Below are positions 1 through 7,728 of a stretch of 64,000 nt of DNA, in pieces. The first letter of the stretch is position 1, and each line of letters begins with the position of its first letter. The translations under genes were made by a program, and so were the position numbers. The notes beneath the pieces were generated by a model. It saw only the letters and a list, made by a program, of their open reading frames with translations, did not search any database and was not told the DNA's origin. This DNA comes from Taklimakanibacter deserti (GTDB lineage: Bacteria; Pseudomonadota; Alphaproteobacteria; Rhizobiales; Aestuariivirgaceae): the NCBI GenBank assembly GCA_003574785.1, contig QORU01000011.1, positions 1-64,000 of the forward strand. The letters run 5' to 3'.

Positions 1-80
1 TCGCGTCCACTGCGACCGGGATCGCCCGGCTTTCCAGACAGTTCCGGCGCAATGCGCTGCCATTGCGCATCGTTCAACAT
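1..80 (-). CDS. IS5-type transposase, N-terminal fragment (window edge)
   Basis: The minus strand reads MLNDAQWQRIAPELSGKPGD and onward from an ATG at 78-80, the characteristic N-terminus of IS5/IS427-group transposases. The catalytic DDE region would lie outside the window. An in-frame TTG at 90-92 is an alternative start. Whether the element is intact cannot be judged from 80 bases. Confidence 0.65.
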   Translation of the reverse strand, partial: MLNDAQWQRIAPELSGKPGDPGRSGR

Positions 81-149
81 CAATCGAATCAAGGCTGCCC
101 TCCAGTTTTCAGCCTTGAATCAAATTTCCGATGATTTGGGAATCGTCCC
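1..149 (-). mobile_element. End of an IS5-type insertion sequence, cut by the window edge
   Basis: The left 149 bases look like one terminus of an IS5-family (IS427-like) element. A transposase start lies on the minus strand, preceded by a short leader and ending at a terminal sequence with the direct-read form GATTTGGGAATCGTCCC at 133-149. The outer boundary is inferred from that terminal motif. The other end and the target duplication are outside the window. The IS stops only 25 bases from the stop codon of the adjacent short-chain dehydrogenase gene. Confidence 0.6.
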
Positions 150-173
150 AGCTACTATGATTGTAAACAGGCC

Positions 174-773
174 TTAGTCGAGCGCGATCACCTGGCCGGT
201 GATGGCGCCTTCGACGCTCTTCACATAAGCGAAGCCGACCCGCTCGGAGGACACGGGCACGTGGCCCGGGAAGAAGCCCTCATATTTCTTGGCCGAGGCC
301 TGGAGCACGGTGGGGCTCACCACATTGATGCGGATGCCCCGCTCGAGCTCGACCGCAGCACTCATGGCGAAGGCGTTGAGCGCGCCGTTCACCGCCGAGG
401 CATTGGCGCCCTTGCGGATCGGATCGCGGTCGAGGACCCCGCTAGTCAGGGTGAACGAGCCCCGGTCATTGATGAGCGACTGGCCGATGAGGACGATATT
501 CACCTGGCCCATCAGCTTGTCCTTGAGCCCGATCATGAACTGGTCTTCGGTCATGCCGGCGAGCGGCCCGAAATAGGCATGCCCGGTGCAGGTGACGACG
601 GCATCGAGCGCGCCCGCCTTCTTGTACATGTCGGTGATCGATCGGCGATCGAGCAGGTCCACCGCCACATCGCCCAACGAGCGTCCGGCGGTGATGATCT
701 CATGCCGGTCCTTCAGCGCCGCGACGGCGGCCTGGCCCAGCGTGCCGTGGGCGCCGATGATCAGTATACGCAC
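174..773 (-). CDS. Short-chain dehydrogenase-like protein lacking the YxxxK pair
   Basis: This 199-residue Rossmann protein opens with a nucleotide-binding turn GAHGTLG at residues 7-13 and keeps the TLTSG strand seen in short-chain dehydrogenases. Where the catalytic Tyr-x-x-x-Lys should be, the sequence reads ASAVNGALNAF, so both catalytic residues are missing. A subfamily common in rhizobia shares this loss. The start is GTG and overlaps the stop codon of the upstream TrcR-like gene by one base, so the two are probably co-transcribed. A nucleotide-binding or regulatory role is as likely as a redox reaction; the substrate is unknown. Confidence 0.8.
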   Translation of the reverse strand: MRILIIGAHGTLGQAAVAALKDRHEIITAGRSLGDVAVDLLDRRSITDMYKKAGALDAVVTCTGHAYFGPLAGMTEDQFMIGLKDKLMGQVNIVLIGQSLINDRGSFTLTSGVLDRDPIRKGANASAVNGALNAFAMSAAVELERGIRINVVSPTVLQASAKKYEGFFPGHVPVSSERVGFAYVKSVEGAITGQVIALD

Positions 774-1492
774 TATTCGTTCTCCGACGGCGCCTTCAGG
801 CCCTTGAGCTTGGCGAAGACGGAATCGGCGTCATATTCCTCCTCTTCCGGCTTCTTCGCGGGCGCCTCCGCCTCGCTGGGCGGTGCGACGGGCTCCGGCG
901 CCACGCTGGCGGCGGCCGGGATCAAGGTGCGGACCGGCTCGGCATCGGGGGCGATGCCGCGGCCCAACTTGCGCGCGGCCTTCTGCACGGCGAAATCGAG
1001 GTCGATCTGCGAGCACAGGCCCAGCGACACCGGATCCACCGGCTTGATGTTCGGCGTGTTCCAGTGGGTGCGGTCGCGAATGGCCGCGATCGTCGTCTTG
1101 GTCGTGCCGACGAGCTTCATGATCTGGCTATCGGAGAGTTCCGGGTGATAGCGCAGGAGCCAGGCGATGGCGTCGGGACGGTCGCCGCGCTTCGAGACCG
1201 GCGTATAGCGCGGTCCCTTGGTCGCCTTCTGCACCGGAATGTTGACCTTGGGCTCGAGCAGCTTGAGCCGGTAGTCCGGGCTCTTCTCGCCCTTCTCGAT
1301 CTCTTCGCGGGTGAGCTGGCCGCCGGTCACCGGATCGAGGCCCTTGATGCCTTGCGCCACGTCGCCATCGGCGATGCCTTTGACTTCGAGCTCGTGCAGG
1401 CCGGCAAAATCGGCGATCTGCCGGAAGGTGAGCGCGGTGTTCTCGACCAGCCAGACGGCCGTCGCCTTGGGCATCAGGGGTGCGCGTGACAT
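773..1492 (-). CDS. trcR: DUF1013 family cell-cycle transcriptional regulator (TrcR-like)
   Basis: The 239-residue protein matches the alphaproteobacterial DUF1013 family, often annotated as cell-cycle regulator TrcR. The N-terminal part (VWLVENTALTFRQIADFAGL) looks like a helix-turn-helix. A second conserved block around residues 100-150 (LLRYHPELSDSQIMKLVGTT) resembles another DNA-binding segment. The C-terminal third is Ala/Pro/Glu-rich and probably flexible. It is the first gene of a two-gene unit with the SDR. Family assignment is confident; the regulatory role is taken from the family name and not shown here. Confidence 0.8.
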   Translation of the reverse strand: MSRAPLMPKATAVWLVENTALTFRQIADFAGLHELEVKGIADGDVAQGIKGLDPVTGGQLTREEIEKGEKSPDYRLKLLEPKVNIPVQKATKGPRYTPVSKRGDRPDAIAWLLRYHPELSDSQIMKLVGTTKTTIAAIRDRTHWNTPNIKPVDPVSLGLCSQIDLDFAVQKAARKLGRGIAPDAEPVRTLIPAAASVAPEPVAPPSEAEAPAKKPEEEEYDADSVFAKLKGLKAPSENE

Positions 1493-1578
1493 AGGTTAAA
1501 ACTCCTTCAGAACCAGTGGCTCTGTGATCTCAAAGATCAAAAATCGATGGAATGCCGGTTATATAGGCGCGCCGCCCC

Positions 1579-2577
1579 TCAGGGCACAAGCATAATCTTG
1601 CCTACATGGGCGCTCGATTCCATGAGCCGATGCGCCTCGGCGGCCTCGGCGAGCGGGAAGGTTTTGTAGATCTGTGGCCTGATCTTGCCTTCAGCCAACA
1701 GCGGCCAGACCTTGGCCTCGAGCGCGCGGGCGATTTCGGCCTTCTCGGCCACGCTGCGGGGTCTCAGCGTCGATCCGGTGAGGATGAGGCGCTTCAGCAT
1801 GATCGGCAGAAGATCGACCTCAACCTTGGAGCCCTTCAGGAAGGCGATGTTGACGATGCGGCCATGCATCGCCGCCACGGCGAGATTGCGCCCGACATAG
1901 TCGCCGCCCACCATGTCGAGGATGACATCGGCACCCTTGCCCTGGGTCGCATCCTTGACGATCTGGACGAAATCCTCAGCTCGATAGTCGATGCCGCGCT
2001 CGGCGCCGAGCTTTTCGCAGGCCCGGCATTTCTCGGGCGAGCCCGCGGTGGCGAAGACGCGGGCGCCCAGGTGATGCGCCATCATGATGGCGCTGGTGCC
2101 GATGCCGCTCGATCCGCCATGGACGAGGAACGTCTCGTTGGGCTTGAGCCCGGCGCGCTCGAAGACATTGGTCCAGACGGTGAAGAAGGTCTCAGGAATG
2201 CCGCCCGCCTCGCTCATCGAGAGGCCCTCGGGGATCGGCAGGGCATTGTCCTCGGCCGCGGCGCAATATTCGGCATAGCCGCCGCCCGGCACGAGGGCCA
2301 AGACCGCATCGCCTTCCTTGTAGCGTCTGGCCGATGCGCCTCCGGCGACGACCTTGCCGGCCACTTCGAGGCCGGGCGTCGAAGGAGCACCTGGCGGCGG
2401 CGGATAGCCGCCTTGCCGCTGCAGCACGTCCGGCCGGTTGACGCCCGCCGCCTCGACCTTGATCAGTATCTCATGGTCCTTGGGCACCGGCACGGCGATC
2501 CGCTGCGGCTTGAGGACGTCCGGCCCGCCGGGTTTCGTGATGGCGATGGCGGTCATCTCACGGGGCAGCGCGGTCAT
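1579..2577 (-). CDS. NAD(P)H-quinone oxidoreductase, zinc-independent MDR family
   Basis: A 332-residue medium-chain reductase of the quinone oxidoreductase/PIG3 type. It has an N-terminal GroES-like domain (RPDVLQRQGGYPPPPG around residue 50) and a Rossmann domain with HGGSSGIGTSA near residue 152. The zinc-binding Cys/His set of alcohol dehydrogenases is absent, which fits NADPH-dependent quinone or enone reduction in the cytosol. It is transcribed in the same direction as choX upstream, but a 63-base gap separates them. The exact substrate is not predictable. Confidence 0.88.
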   Translation of the reverse strand: MTALPREMTAIAITKPGGPDVLKPQRIAVPVPKDHEILIKVEAAGVNRPDVLQRQGGYPPPPGAPSTPGLEVAGKVVAGGASARRYKEGDAVLALVPGGGYAEYCAAAEDNALPIPEGLSMSEAGGIPETFFTVWTNVFERAGLKPNETFLVHGGSSGIGTSAIMMAHHLGARVFATAGSPEKCRACEKLGAERGIDYRAEDFVQIVKDATQGKGADVILDMVGGDYVGRNLAVAAMHGRIVNIAFLKGSKVEVDLLPIMLKRLILTGSTLRPRSVAEKAEIARALEAKVWPLLAEGKIRPQIYKTFPLAEAAEAHRLMESSAHVGKIMLVP

Positions 2578-2640
2578 CCAGGGCTCCTCGAGGTTGCGGG
2601 GATCCGAGGAGAGTGAAGCGTTTATGCCGGCTTGTCGAGT

Positions 2641-3573
2641 TTACAATCCGAGTGCCGATTTGACGACCGGCAGTGCCTCTTTCCCGTCGAAGGTCGAAAC
2701 GCCGTCGAGCCACTTGGCGAGCTTCTCGGGGTTGCGCTTCATCATCTCGCGCGCCGCATCCTCGGGGCTCTTGCCCTCGCCGATCACCATCTGCATGCCG
2801 TGATTTTCGTAATCGAGGTCGTAGACGAGATTGGCGAAGAGTTTTGCCGCATTGGGACATTCGGCCGAATAGTTCTTGCGCGCGATGGTGCGCACCGTGG
2901 CGCCGCCGAAATTCGGTCCATATTCGACATCGCCGCCCGCGAGATAGGTGAGCTCGTAATCGAGATTCATCGGATGCGGCTCCCAGCCGAGGAAGACGAT
3001 CCACTGCTTCTCCGGCACTGATTTCTTGACCTGGGTGAGCATGCCGGCCTCGCTCGACTCGATGATCTCCCAGCCGCCGAGGCCATGGCGGTTGGCGGCC
3101 ACCATGTCGAGCAGCGGCTGGTTCGAGCCGGGCTCGATGGCATAGATCTTCTTGCCGAACTGGTCGCCATGCTGGGCGAGATCGGCAAAGCTTTTCACGC
3201 CCGCATCGGATACATATTTCGGCACGGCGAGGGTGAATTTGGCGCCCTCGAGATTGGTGCCGAGGACTTCGACCGCGCCCTCTTCGAAATAGGATTTGTA
3301 CTGCTCGTCCTGCACCGGGCGCCAATTGCCCTGGAACACATCCATCTCGTTGTTCTTGAGGCTGACATAGGTGACGTCGAGGCCGAGAAGCGTCTGCGTC
3401 GCATCGTAGCCCAGCGCATCGAGCAGCACTTCGGCGGTGCTGTTGGTGAGCATGATATCGGTCCAGCCGAGATCCGAGATGCGGACCTTCTGGCATTGCG
3501 GCGCATCGGCGGCATGGGCCGCCGTCGTGGCGCCGGCCGCGGCAAAGAGAGCGAGGGCAAGAAGCTTACGCAT
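2641..3573 (-). CDS. choX: Choline/betaine ABC transporter periplasmic binding protein ChoX
   Basis: A 310-residue solute-binding protein with a Sec signal peptide (cleavage after AHA, about residue 21). It belongs to the OpuAC/ChoX family that captures choline or glycine betaine for an ABC importer; several tryptophans and tyrosines typical of the aromatic ligand box are present (GNWRP, FLGWEPHPMN). It is divergent from betI, a classic arrangement for choline-responsive control. The permease and ATPase genes (choW, choV) are not next to it, so this is either an orphan binding protein or its partners lie elsewhere. Confidence 0.88.
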   Translation of the reverse strand: MRKLLALALFAAAGATTAAHAADAPQCQKVRISDLGWTDIMLTNSTAEVLLDALGYDATQTLLGLDVTYVSLKNNEMDVFQGNWRPVQDEQYKSYFEEGAVEVLGTNLEGAKFTLAVPKYVSDAGVKSFADLAQHGDQFGKKIYAIEPGSNQPLLDMVAANRHGLGGWEIIESSEAGMLTQVKKSVPEKQWIVFLGWEPHPMNLDYELTYLAGGDVEYGPNFGGATVRTIARKNYSAECPNAAKLFANLVYDLDYENHGMQMVIGEGKSPEDAAREMMKRNPEKLAKWLDGVSTFDGKEALPVVKSALGL

Positions 3574-3635
3574 CGGATTTCCTCTCCTGGTTCTGGTTGT
3601 TTTCCATGAGCCTATCCGCCCTTTGCTTTATGTCA

Positions 3636-3651
3636 ATATAGAAAATTATAT
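3636..3651. promoter_or_regulatory. AT-rich inverted repeat between choX and betI, candidate BetI operator
   Basis: ATATA-N6-TATAT forms a short perfect inverted repeat in the 118-base gap between the divergent choX and betI genes. TetR-type repressors such as BetI bind dyads in this position. The match to a specific BetI consensus cannot be established from sequence alone, so this is only a candidate. Confidence 0.3.
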
Positions 3652-3691
3652 GATCGTACAAATTGTTGGTTTAGAATAAAGTAGACCGATC

Positions 3692-4303
3692 ATGCGCAAG
3701 CGAATCGACGAAATCCGCCGCGCCGAGCTCATCGAGGCCGCACATCGCGTCTTCCTGCGGGAAGGTCTTCAGGGCCTGACCACCGCGCGCATCTGTCAGG
3801 AGGCGGGCATGTCGCCCGGTATCCTGGCCTATTACTTCAAGGGCAAGGAGGAGGTCCTCTATGCCATGGTGCGCTTCAACAATCGCCTCCTGATGGAGGA
3901 CGTGATCGCCCGCATGCGCCGGGCCACGACCGCATGGGAGCGCCTGGAGGCGATCGTGGAGGGCAATTTCCCCGACCACTCTTTCACCCGCAATGTCGCC
4001 ATTGCCTGGCTCTCCGTCTGTGCTGCGACCAACGTCAATCAGAATTACGAGCGCCTGCAGCGCCTGTTCTACAGCCGCCTGGTCTCCAACCTCGCTTCTG
4101 CTTTCGGCGGCCTTCTGGACAAGGGACGCCTGAGGCAAGCCTCTCTCTCGCTTGCCGCGGTGATCGACGGGCTGTGGCTGCGCAAGGCGGTCGGCCACGA
4201 GATCGGCCGCGACGAGGCGGTGGCGCTCGTCCTGCACAATCTCGTCTCCCTGCTGAGCGAGGAGGAAATAATGGCGCTGCGTCAGCAAGGTACCGGCCGC
4301 TAG
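3692..4303 (+). CDS. betI: BetI, TetR-family choline-responsive repressor
   Basis: A 203-residue TetR-type regulator. The N-terminal helix-turn-helix (residues about 10-55, TTARICQEAGMSPGILAYYF) and the ligand-domain sequence AIWLSVCAATNVNQNYERL match BetI rather than generic TetR proteins. BetI represses choline uptake and oxidation genes until choline is present. It reads away from choX, so it likely controls both promoters in the shared 118-base gap. No betA/betB genes follow; the next gene is a DUF1192 protein. Confidence 0.85.
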   Translation: MRKRIDEIRRAELIEAAHRVFLREGLQGLTTARICQEAGMSPGILAYYFKGKEEVLYAMVRFNNRLLMEDVIARMRRATTAWERLEAIVEGNFPDHSFTRNVAIAWLSVCAATNVNQNYERLQRLFYSRLVSNLASAFGGLLDKGRLRQASLSLAAVIDGLWLRKAVGHEIGRDEAVALVLHNLVSLLSEEEIMALRQQGTGR

Positions 4304-4369
4304 GCTTGCCAGCGCGGCATGCCGGAGCCAAACTGCCTCCGGTTTTCACATCGTCAAGGGAGCAGGCCC

Positions 4370-4558
4370 ATGGACCTCGACGACATCCGTCCGATCAAGA
4401 AGCCCGAAATCGTCATCGGCGAGGATCTCGCCTTGCTGTCGGTGGCCGAACTCGAACACCGCGTTCATCTTTTGGAATCCGAGATCGTCCGCATTCGCGA
4501 GGCGATTGCCGGCAAGCAGTCGAGCAAGGCCGCTGCCGACGCCTTTTTCCGGAGCTGA
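4370..4558 (+). CDS. DUF1192 family small protein
   Basis: A 62-residue acidic protein matching DUF1192, a short alphaproteobacterial family. The core LSVAELEHRVHLLESEIVRIREAI is an amphipathic helix likely to form a coiled coil. The ATG at 4370 follows an AAGGGAG ribosome-binding site about 10 bases upstream. Longer in-frame starts upstream lack the family match. Its function is unknown. Confidence 0.8.
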   Translation: MDLDDIRPIKKPEIVIGEDLALLSVAELEHRVHLLESEIVRIREAIAGKQSSKAAADAFFRS

Positions 4559-4640
4559 CCGGCCGTTCAGACTCTTTTTGCGTTAAGCAACCGTATCGTT
4601 AACCAATCAGTAAGGGATTCGGTTGTATTTTCATCAATGT

Positions 4641-4737
4641 AATCCAGTCATCTGGATTCTCCGAGTGGCTCCTGTCCACTCTGTTTGACGCCTCCCTGTT
4701 AGAACCTTTAGCCGCGCTTTCAGCGCGGCTTTTTTTT
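4641..4737 (+). ncRNA. Predicted small RNA with CUCCC motif and intrinsic terminator
   Basis: The 280-base gap before rcdA contains three consecutive hairpins on the plus strand: AATCCAG/CTGGATT (4641-4658), GAGTGG/CCACTC with loop CTCCTGT (4663-4681), and a terminator at 4710. The linker TTTGACGCCTCCCTGTTAG is unpaired and pyrimidine-rich, like the anti-Shine-Dalgarno segments of alphaproteobacterial trans-acting sRNAs. No open reading frame covers it. The 5' end is uncertain, because the first palindrome could instead be a protein-binding site. I cannot assign a named family with confidence. Confidence 0.55.
4710..4737 (+). terminator. Rho-independent terminator of the predicted sRNA
   Basis: A perfect 8-bp GC-rich stem AGCCGCGC/GCGCGGCT with a five-base loop is followed by eight T residues. 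It ends the predicted sRNA and isolates rcdA from upstream transcription. Confidence 0.85.
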
Positions 4738-4807
4738 GGCCCGGCACTTGCTCGTCGATGCCTGCCGCCGCCATTTTCTGTGGATAGTGGCCGAAAATGA
4801 ACCAAGA

Positions 4808-4822
4808 TTAATGATCCGTTAA
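4808..4822. promoter_or_regulatory. Exact CtrA box upstream of rcdA
   Basis: TTAA-TGATCCG-TTAA matches the CtrA consensus TTAA-N7-TTAA exactly and lies 22 bases before the rcdA start codon. In Caulobacter, RcdA helps deliver CtrA to ClpXP, so the site suggests a feedback loop. A near-match (TTAA-N7-GTAA) lies further upstream at 4599-4613. Confidence 0.7.
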
Positions 4823-4843
4823 TCCCGCTTCGCTGAGGGTGCG

Positions 4844-5413
4844 ATGGAGAAAAGAACGAAAGAATCGATTCTCATGAAGGCTACAGGGGACAATTCCGGA
4901 AATGACCGCAGTGAGAGCCTGGTCGATTTCCTTGCACGCTTCACCGCGTCTGACCAATTTGCCGGAATATTCAAGGAGGGCATGGGCTTAGTCGAGGAAA
5001 CGGCGAATTACCTGGATGGCCCCGGCCGCCAGGACGCGAGGCTCCTCGACCGCACCGGCGCCATCGCCTATGCGACCGAGAGCATGCGGCTCACGACCAG
5101 GCTTATGCAGCTCGCCTCCTGGCTCCTGCTGCAGCGCGCGGTGAGTGCCGGCGAAATCTCGCTCGCCGACGCCTCCAAGGAGAAGCACCGTATCAACCTG
5201 ACCGAGATCGGCGCCGGCCACACCTTGACCGGCTTTGAACAGCTCCCGCCCGCCCTCAAGGACCTCGTCGACCGCTCCTTGCGGCTCCACGAGCGCATCC
5301 AGAAGCTCGACAAGATGCTCTCCGCCAAGGCCAAGTTCGTGAGCCCTCAGCCAAGCCCGGTCAGCCACCAGATCGACCGGCTGGCCCAGGTATTCAAAAT
5401 GGCACGCCGCTAA
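4844..5413 (+). CDS. rcdA: RcdA, regulator of CtrA degradation (DUF1465)
   Basis: A 189-residue all-helical protein matching DUF1465/RcdA. The central segment ESMRLTTRLMQLASWLLLQR and the C-terminal helix pair around RLHERIQKLDKML are family hallmarks. In Caulobacter, RcdA is an adaptor that works with CpdR and PopA to bring CtrA to ClpXP at the cell pole. The ATG at 4844 follows TGAGGGTGCG; an internal ATG at 4874 is also possible. An exact CtrA box sits directly upstream. cpdR lies 37 kb away in the same window. Confidence 0.85.
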   Translation: MEKRTKESILMKATGDNSGNDRSESLVDFLARFTASDQFAGIFKEGMGLVEETANYLDGPGRQDARLLDRTGAIAYATESMRLTTRLMQLASWLLLQRAVSAGEISLADASKEKHRINLTEIGAGHTLTGFEQLPPALKDLVDRSLRLHERIQKLDKMLSAKAKFVSPQPSPVSHQIDRLAQVFKMARR

Positions 5414-5652
5414 GGCCGGCCGCGCCTTACCGGATGATCGAGCGTCAATTCGAGACGTGTGCTCTCGTTGGAGACCACCCAGCGCCGGCTCGTGATGATG
5501 AAGTCATGCGGCCGGTCCCTGGTCTCGAGCGAGACGAGATCGCCCGTCAGGCTCTCTGGGCCGAGTTCGATCTTCGCGAGCTCTTCCTCCACCTGATGCC
5601 GCGCCGCATAGCGCTCGGCGCTGTCGGTGAGGCGGATCGTGCATTTGCGCAT
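5410..5652 (-). CDS. Conserved hypothetical protein, about 80 residues
   Basis: An 80-residue protein of no family I recognise, rich in charged residues and predicted soluble (beta-rich core ending LELTLDHPVRRGRP). The chosen ATG at 5652 is preceded by GGGAC at good spacing. An in-frame ATG at 5715 would add an acidic, low-complexity N-terminus and would overlap the start codon of the divergent DUF2165 gene. The 3' end overlaps rcdA by four bases, tail to tail. Confidence 0.6.
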   Translation of the reverse strand: MRKCTIRLTDSAERYAARHQVEEELAKIELGPESLTGDLVSLETRDRPHDFIITSRRWVVSNESTRLELTLDHPVRRGRP

Positions 5653-5713
5653 TAGTCCCGTTTCGTCTTGAGCGTTATCATCATCGGGCGAATCGTCTGG
5701 GGGAGTTTCTGCC

Positions 5714-6211
5714 ATGACCGTCCGTCTTTCCAAGATCATCATGTGCCTGTGCCTGGCGGCTTTCGCCTTTCTGGTGACTTTCGGCAACATCACCGATTAC
5801 GGCTCGAACTTCGCCTTTGTCCAGCACGTGCTGAGCATGGACACGACCTTTCCCGGCAACCAGCTGATGTATCGCGCCATCACCAACGCGACTTTGTGGA
5901 ACGCCGCCTATTGGTTCATTATCGCAGGCGAGGCGCTGACCTGCGTGCTGTTTCTCATCGGCGCCTTTCATCTCTGGCAGGCGCGCCAAGCGACGGCGGC
6001 AGCCTTCAATCAGGCCAAGCGTTTCGCCGTCATCGGCGCCACCATGGGCTTCCTCGTCTGGTTCTTCGGCTTCATGGTGGTCGGCGGCGAATGGTTCGCG
6101 ATGTGGCAGTCTTCGACCTGGAACGGCCAGGATGCCGCCTTCAAGTTCTATGTCGCGATCCTGGGCGTGCTGATCTATGTCAACCAGCCCGACACCGACC
6201 TGGTCCGCTAA
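5714..6211 (+). CDS. DUF2165 family membrane protein
   Basis: A 165-residue inner-membrane protein with four predicted transmembrane segments (about residues 7-25, 65-87, 107-128 and 142-157). It matches the DUF2165 family; the conserved loop NITDYGSNFAFVQHVLSMDT follows the first segment and the tail ends YVNQPD. The biochemical role of the family is unknown. GGGGGAG precedes the ATG by eight bases. The gene converges on the DUF1326 gene with a four-base overlap. Confidence 0.85.
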   Translation: MTVRLSKIIMCLCLAAFAFLVTFGNITDYGSNFAFVQHVLSMDTTFPGNQLMYRAITNATLWNAAYWFIIAGEALTCVLFLIGAFHLWQARQATAAAFNQAKRFAVIGATMGFLVWFFGFMVVGGEWFAMWQSSTWNGQDAAFKFYVAILGVLIYVNQPDTDLVR

Positions 6212-6882
6212 CGCATGTGTCCAAGCCACGCCGTGAGCCTTGATCTTTCCCTGACCAGGCCATCCTGATTGAAGTGGTGAACACAAAAATGCGCCCATGA
6301 ATCTTGGAACGCCATTTCCATGTCGCCCGTGACCGATGTGGTGCCGAGTCCGATTTCTGCGTAGGTGAACTCGAAACTGCCACTGGGACGCGCCAGCGCA
6401 ATATGGAATGGCTGACCGGTGAACTCGTTGATCTTCGGCCTGCCGCGGCTGCGCATGACACCGGGTATCTCCACTCTCGCGGTTCTGTGTTCCAGGTCCG
6501 CTTCGAGATCGATCGGCAGGAACAGCGTGTGGCAAAATTCCGAACAGGTGGACGCGAATACGGCGAAGAGATTGCTCAGCGGCTCGCATGCCCCGCCCGA
6601 AACGATCGTTTCGAGCGCAGTCCGTTGCGCTTCATCCGCACGCTTGTCGATGACGATCTGGCGCCGGCCGTTTCCGTCCTTGATCTCGCCGGGCCATTTG
6701 TACAGCGCCGCCCAGTTCAGGCCCGCGAGCGGCGTATCGTTAAAGTGCCCCTCGACGATGTTGCCGACGAAGGCCGACTGGCAATAACCGTGGGTACTCG
6801 GCAGGTTGAACTGGCAACCGCAATTCATGGCACAACTGCAGTTGTCGTAGGTCTCGCTCTTGAACAGCCATCGATGAGCCAT
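6208..6882 (-). CDS. DUF1326 family protein
   Basis: A 224-residue soluble protein of the DUF1326 family. The N-terminus carries a conserved cysteine cluster (CSCAMNCGCQF, residues about 15-25) that could bind metal or form disulfides, and another cysteine pair lies near residue 112 (STCSEFCH). No signal peptide is seen. The molecular function of the family is not established. The gene stands alone, converging with DUF2165. Confidence 0.82.
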   Translation of the reverse strand: MAHRWLFKSETYDNCSCAMNCGCQFNLPSTHGYCQSAFVGNIVEGHFNDTPLAGLNWAALYKWPGEIKDGNGRRQIVIDKRADEAQRTALETIVSGGACEPLSNLFAVFASTCSEFCHTLFLPIDLEADLEHRTARVEIPGVMRSRGRPKINEFTGQPFHIALARPSGSFEFTYAEIGLGTTSVTGDMEMAFQDSWAHFCVHHFNQDGLVRERSRLTAWLGHMR

Positions 6883-6972
6883 TTCACCGCACCCCTAGCG
6901 AATTGATGATCTAGTGTGCCGAGCTTCGTATCCAGCACACTAGCACAAAGACCGGGCGTCGTGCGATTCCAG

Positions 6973-7242
6973 CTAGCGATCCGTGTGGCCCAGGTCGCGC
7001 TCGGGGGCGACCTTGTCGCGCACCAGCTGCTTCAGCGTCTTGACATCCGGGAAGCCGCCGTCGCGCTTCCTCTCCCAGATCAGCGCATCGTCGCAGGTGA
7101 TCTGGAAGACGCCGCCGGTGCCCGGTATGAGGGCGACTTCAGCGAGATCGGTGGTGAAGGTCGAAAGCAGCTCCTGCGCCATCCAGGCGGCGCGCAGCAG
7201 CCACTGGCACTGGGTGCAATAGGTGATGGCGATGCGGGGCAT
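6973..7242 (-). CDS. SelT/SelW/SelH (Rdx) family redox protein
   Basis: An 89-residue thioredoxin-like protein. The N-terminal strand ITYCTQCQWLLRAAWMAQEL carries the CxxC motif at residues 9-12; in the eukaryotic relatives one cysteine is selenocysteine, here both are Cys. The motif GTGGVFQITCDD matches the family's second half. The ATG at 7242 gives the usual short N-terminus; a longer in-frame start at 7296 would read through a repeat palindrome and is rejected. The redox partner is unknown. Confidence 0.85.
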   Translation of the reverse strand: MPRIAITYCTQCQWLLRAAWMAQELLSTFTTDLAEVALIPGTGGVFQITCDDALIWERKRDGGFPDVKTLKQLVRDKVAPERDLGHTDR

Positions 7243-7258
7243 GATCGTGTCTCCACTA

Positions 7259-7303
7259 AGCAGGCTCCCGAAAAAGTTGCAGACTTTTCGGGACAAAGCC
7301 TGC
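7259..7303. repeat. Rhizobiales-type intergenic palindrome
   Basis: A nested inverted repeat: outer arms GCAGGCT/AGCCTGC and inner arms CCCGAAAAAGT/ACTTTTCGGG around the loop TGCAG. It resembles the short REP-like palindromes scattered between genes in Rhizobiales. It lies between the SelT/W gene start and the rpmE terminator. Confidence 0.6.
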
Positions 7304-7314
7304 GTCTTGTAATG

Positions 7315-7341
7315 AAAAAACCCGGCGCGACGGCCGGGTTT
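7315..7341 (-). terminator. Intrinsic terminator of rpmE
   Basis: On the minus strand, the stem AAACCCGGC/GCCGGGTTT with a six-base loop is followed by a run of T residues. It lies 24 bases downstream of the rpmE stop codon. Confidence 0.85.
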
Positions 7342-7364
7342 CGATGCTCGTTCGGGCTTCTGGC

Positions 7365-7586
7365 TTACTTGTTGAGGAAGCCGAATTTCTGCTTGAACTT
7401 GCTGACCCGGCCGCCACGGTCGATAAGCGTCTGCTGGCCGCCGGTCCAGGCCGGATGCGACTTGGGGTCGATGTCGAGATTGAGCGTGTCGCCTTCCTTG
7501 CCCCAGGTCGAGCGGGTCTGGAATTTGGTGCCGTCGGTCATGACCACATTGATCGTGTGGTATTTGGGATGAATATCCTTTTTCAT
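7365..7586 (-). CDS. rpmE: 50S ribosomal protein L31
   Basis: A 73-residue protein beginning [20 protein letters not shown], the signature of bacterial L31. The zinc-binding cysteines of the C+ paralogue are absent, so this is the zinc-independent C- form. A strong terminator follows the gene, and it appears to be monocistronic. Confidence 0.95.
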   Translation of the reverse strand: MKKDIHPKYHTINVVMTDGTKFQTRSTWGKEGDTLNLDIDPKSHPAWTGGQQTLIDRGGRVSKFKQKFGFLNK

Positions 7587-7728
7587 GGCGTAAACTCTCT
7601 TGAGGCGCGCGTCCCGGCGCCGGAAAACTGCAAATTTAAGGGTTTCGGGCGGCGTCTATACAGGAGGGGGCCCCAGCTTGCAAGTGCGGCGGCTTGGCCC
7701 CTTCATAGGCCCCGGAGCCTGGTCTACA

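Noticed and set aside
1..149. Complete insertion sequence
   Set aside because: Only one terminus and 26 codons of transposase are inside the window.
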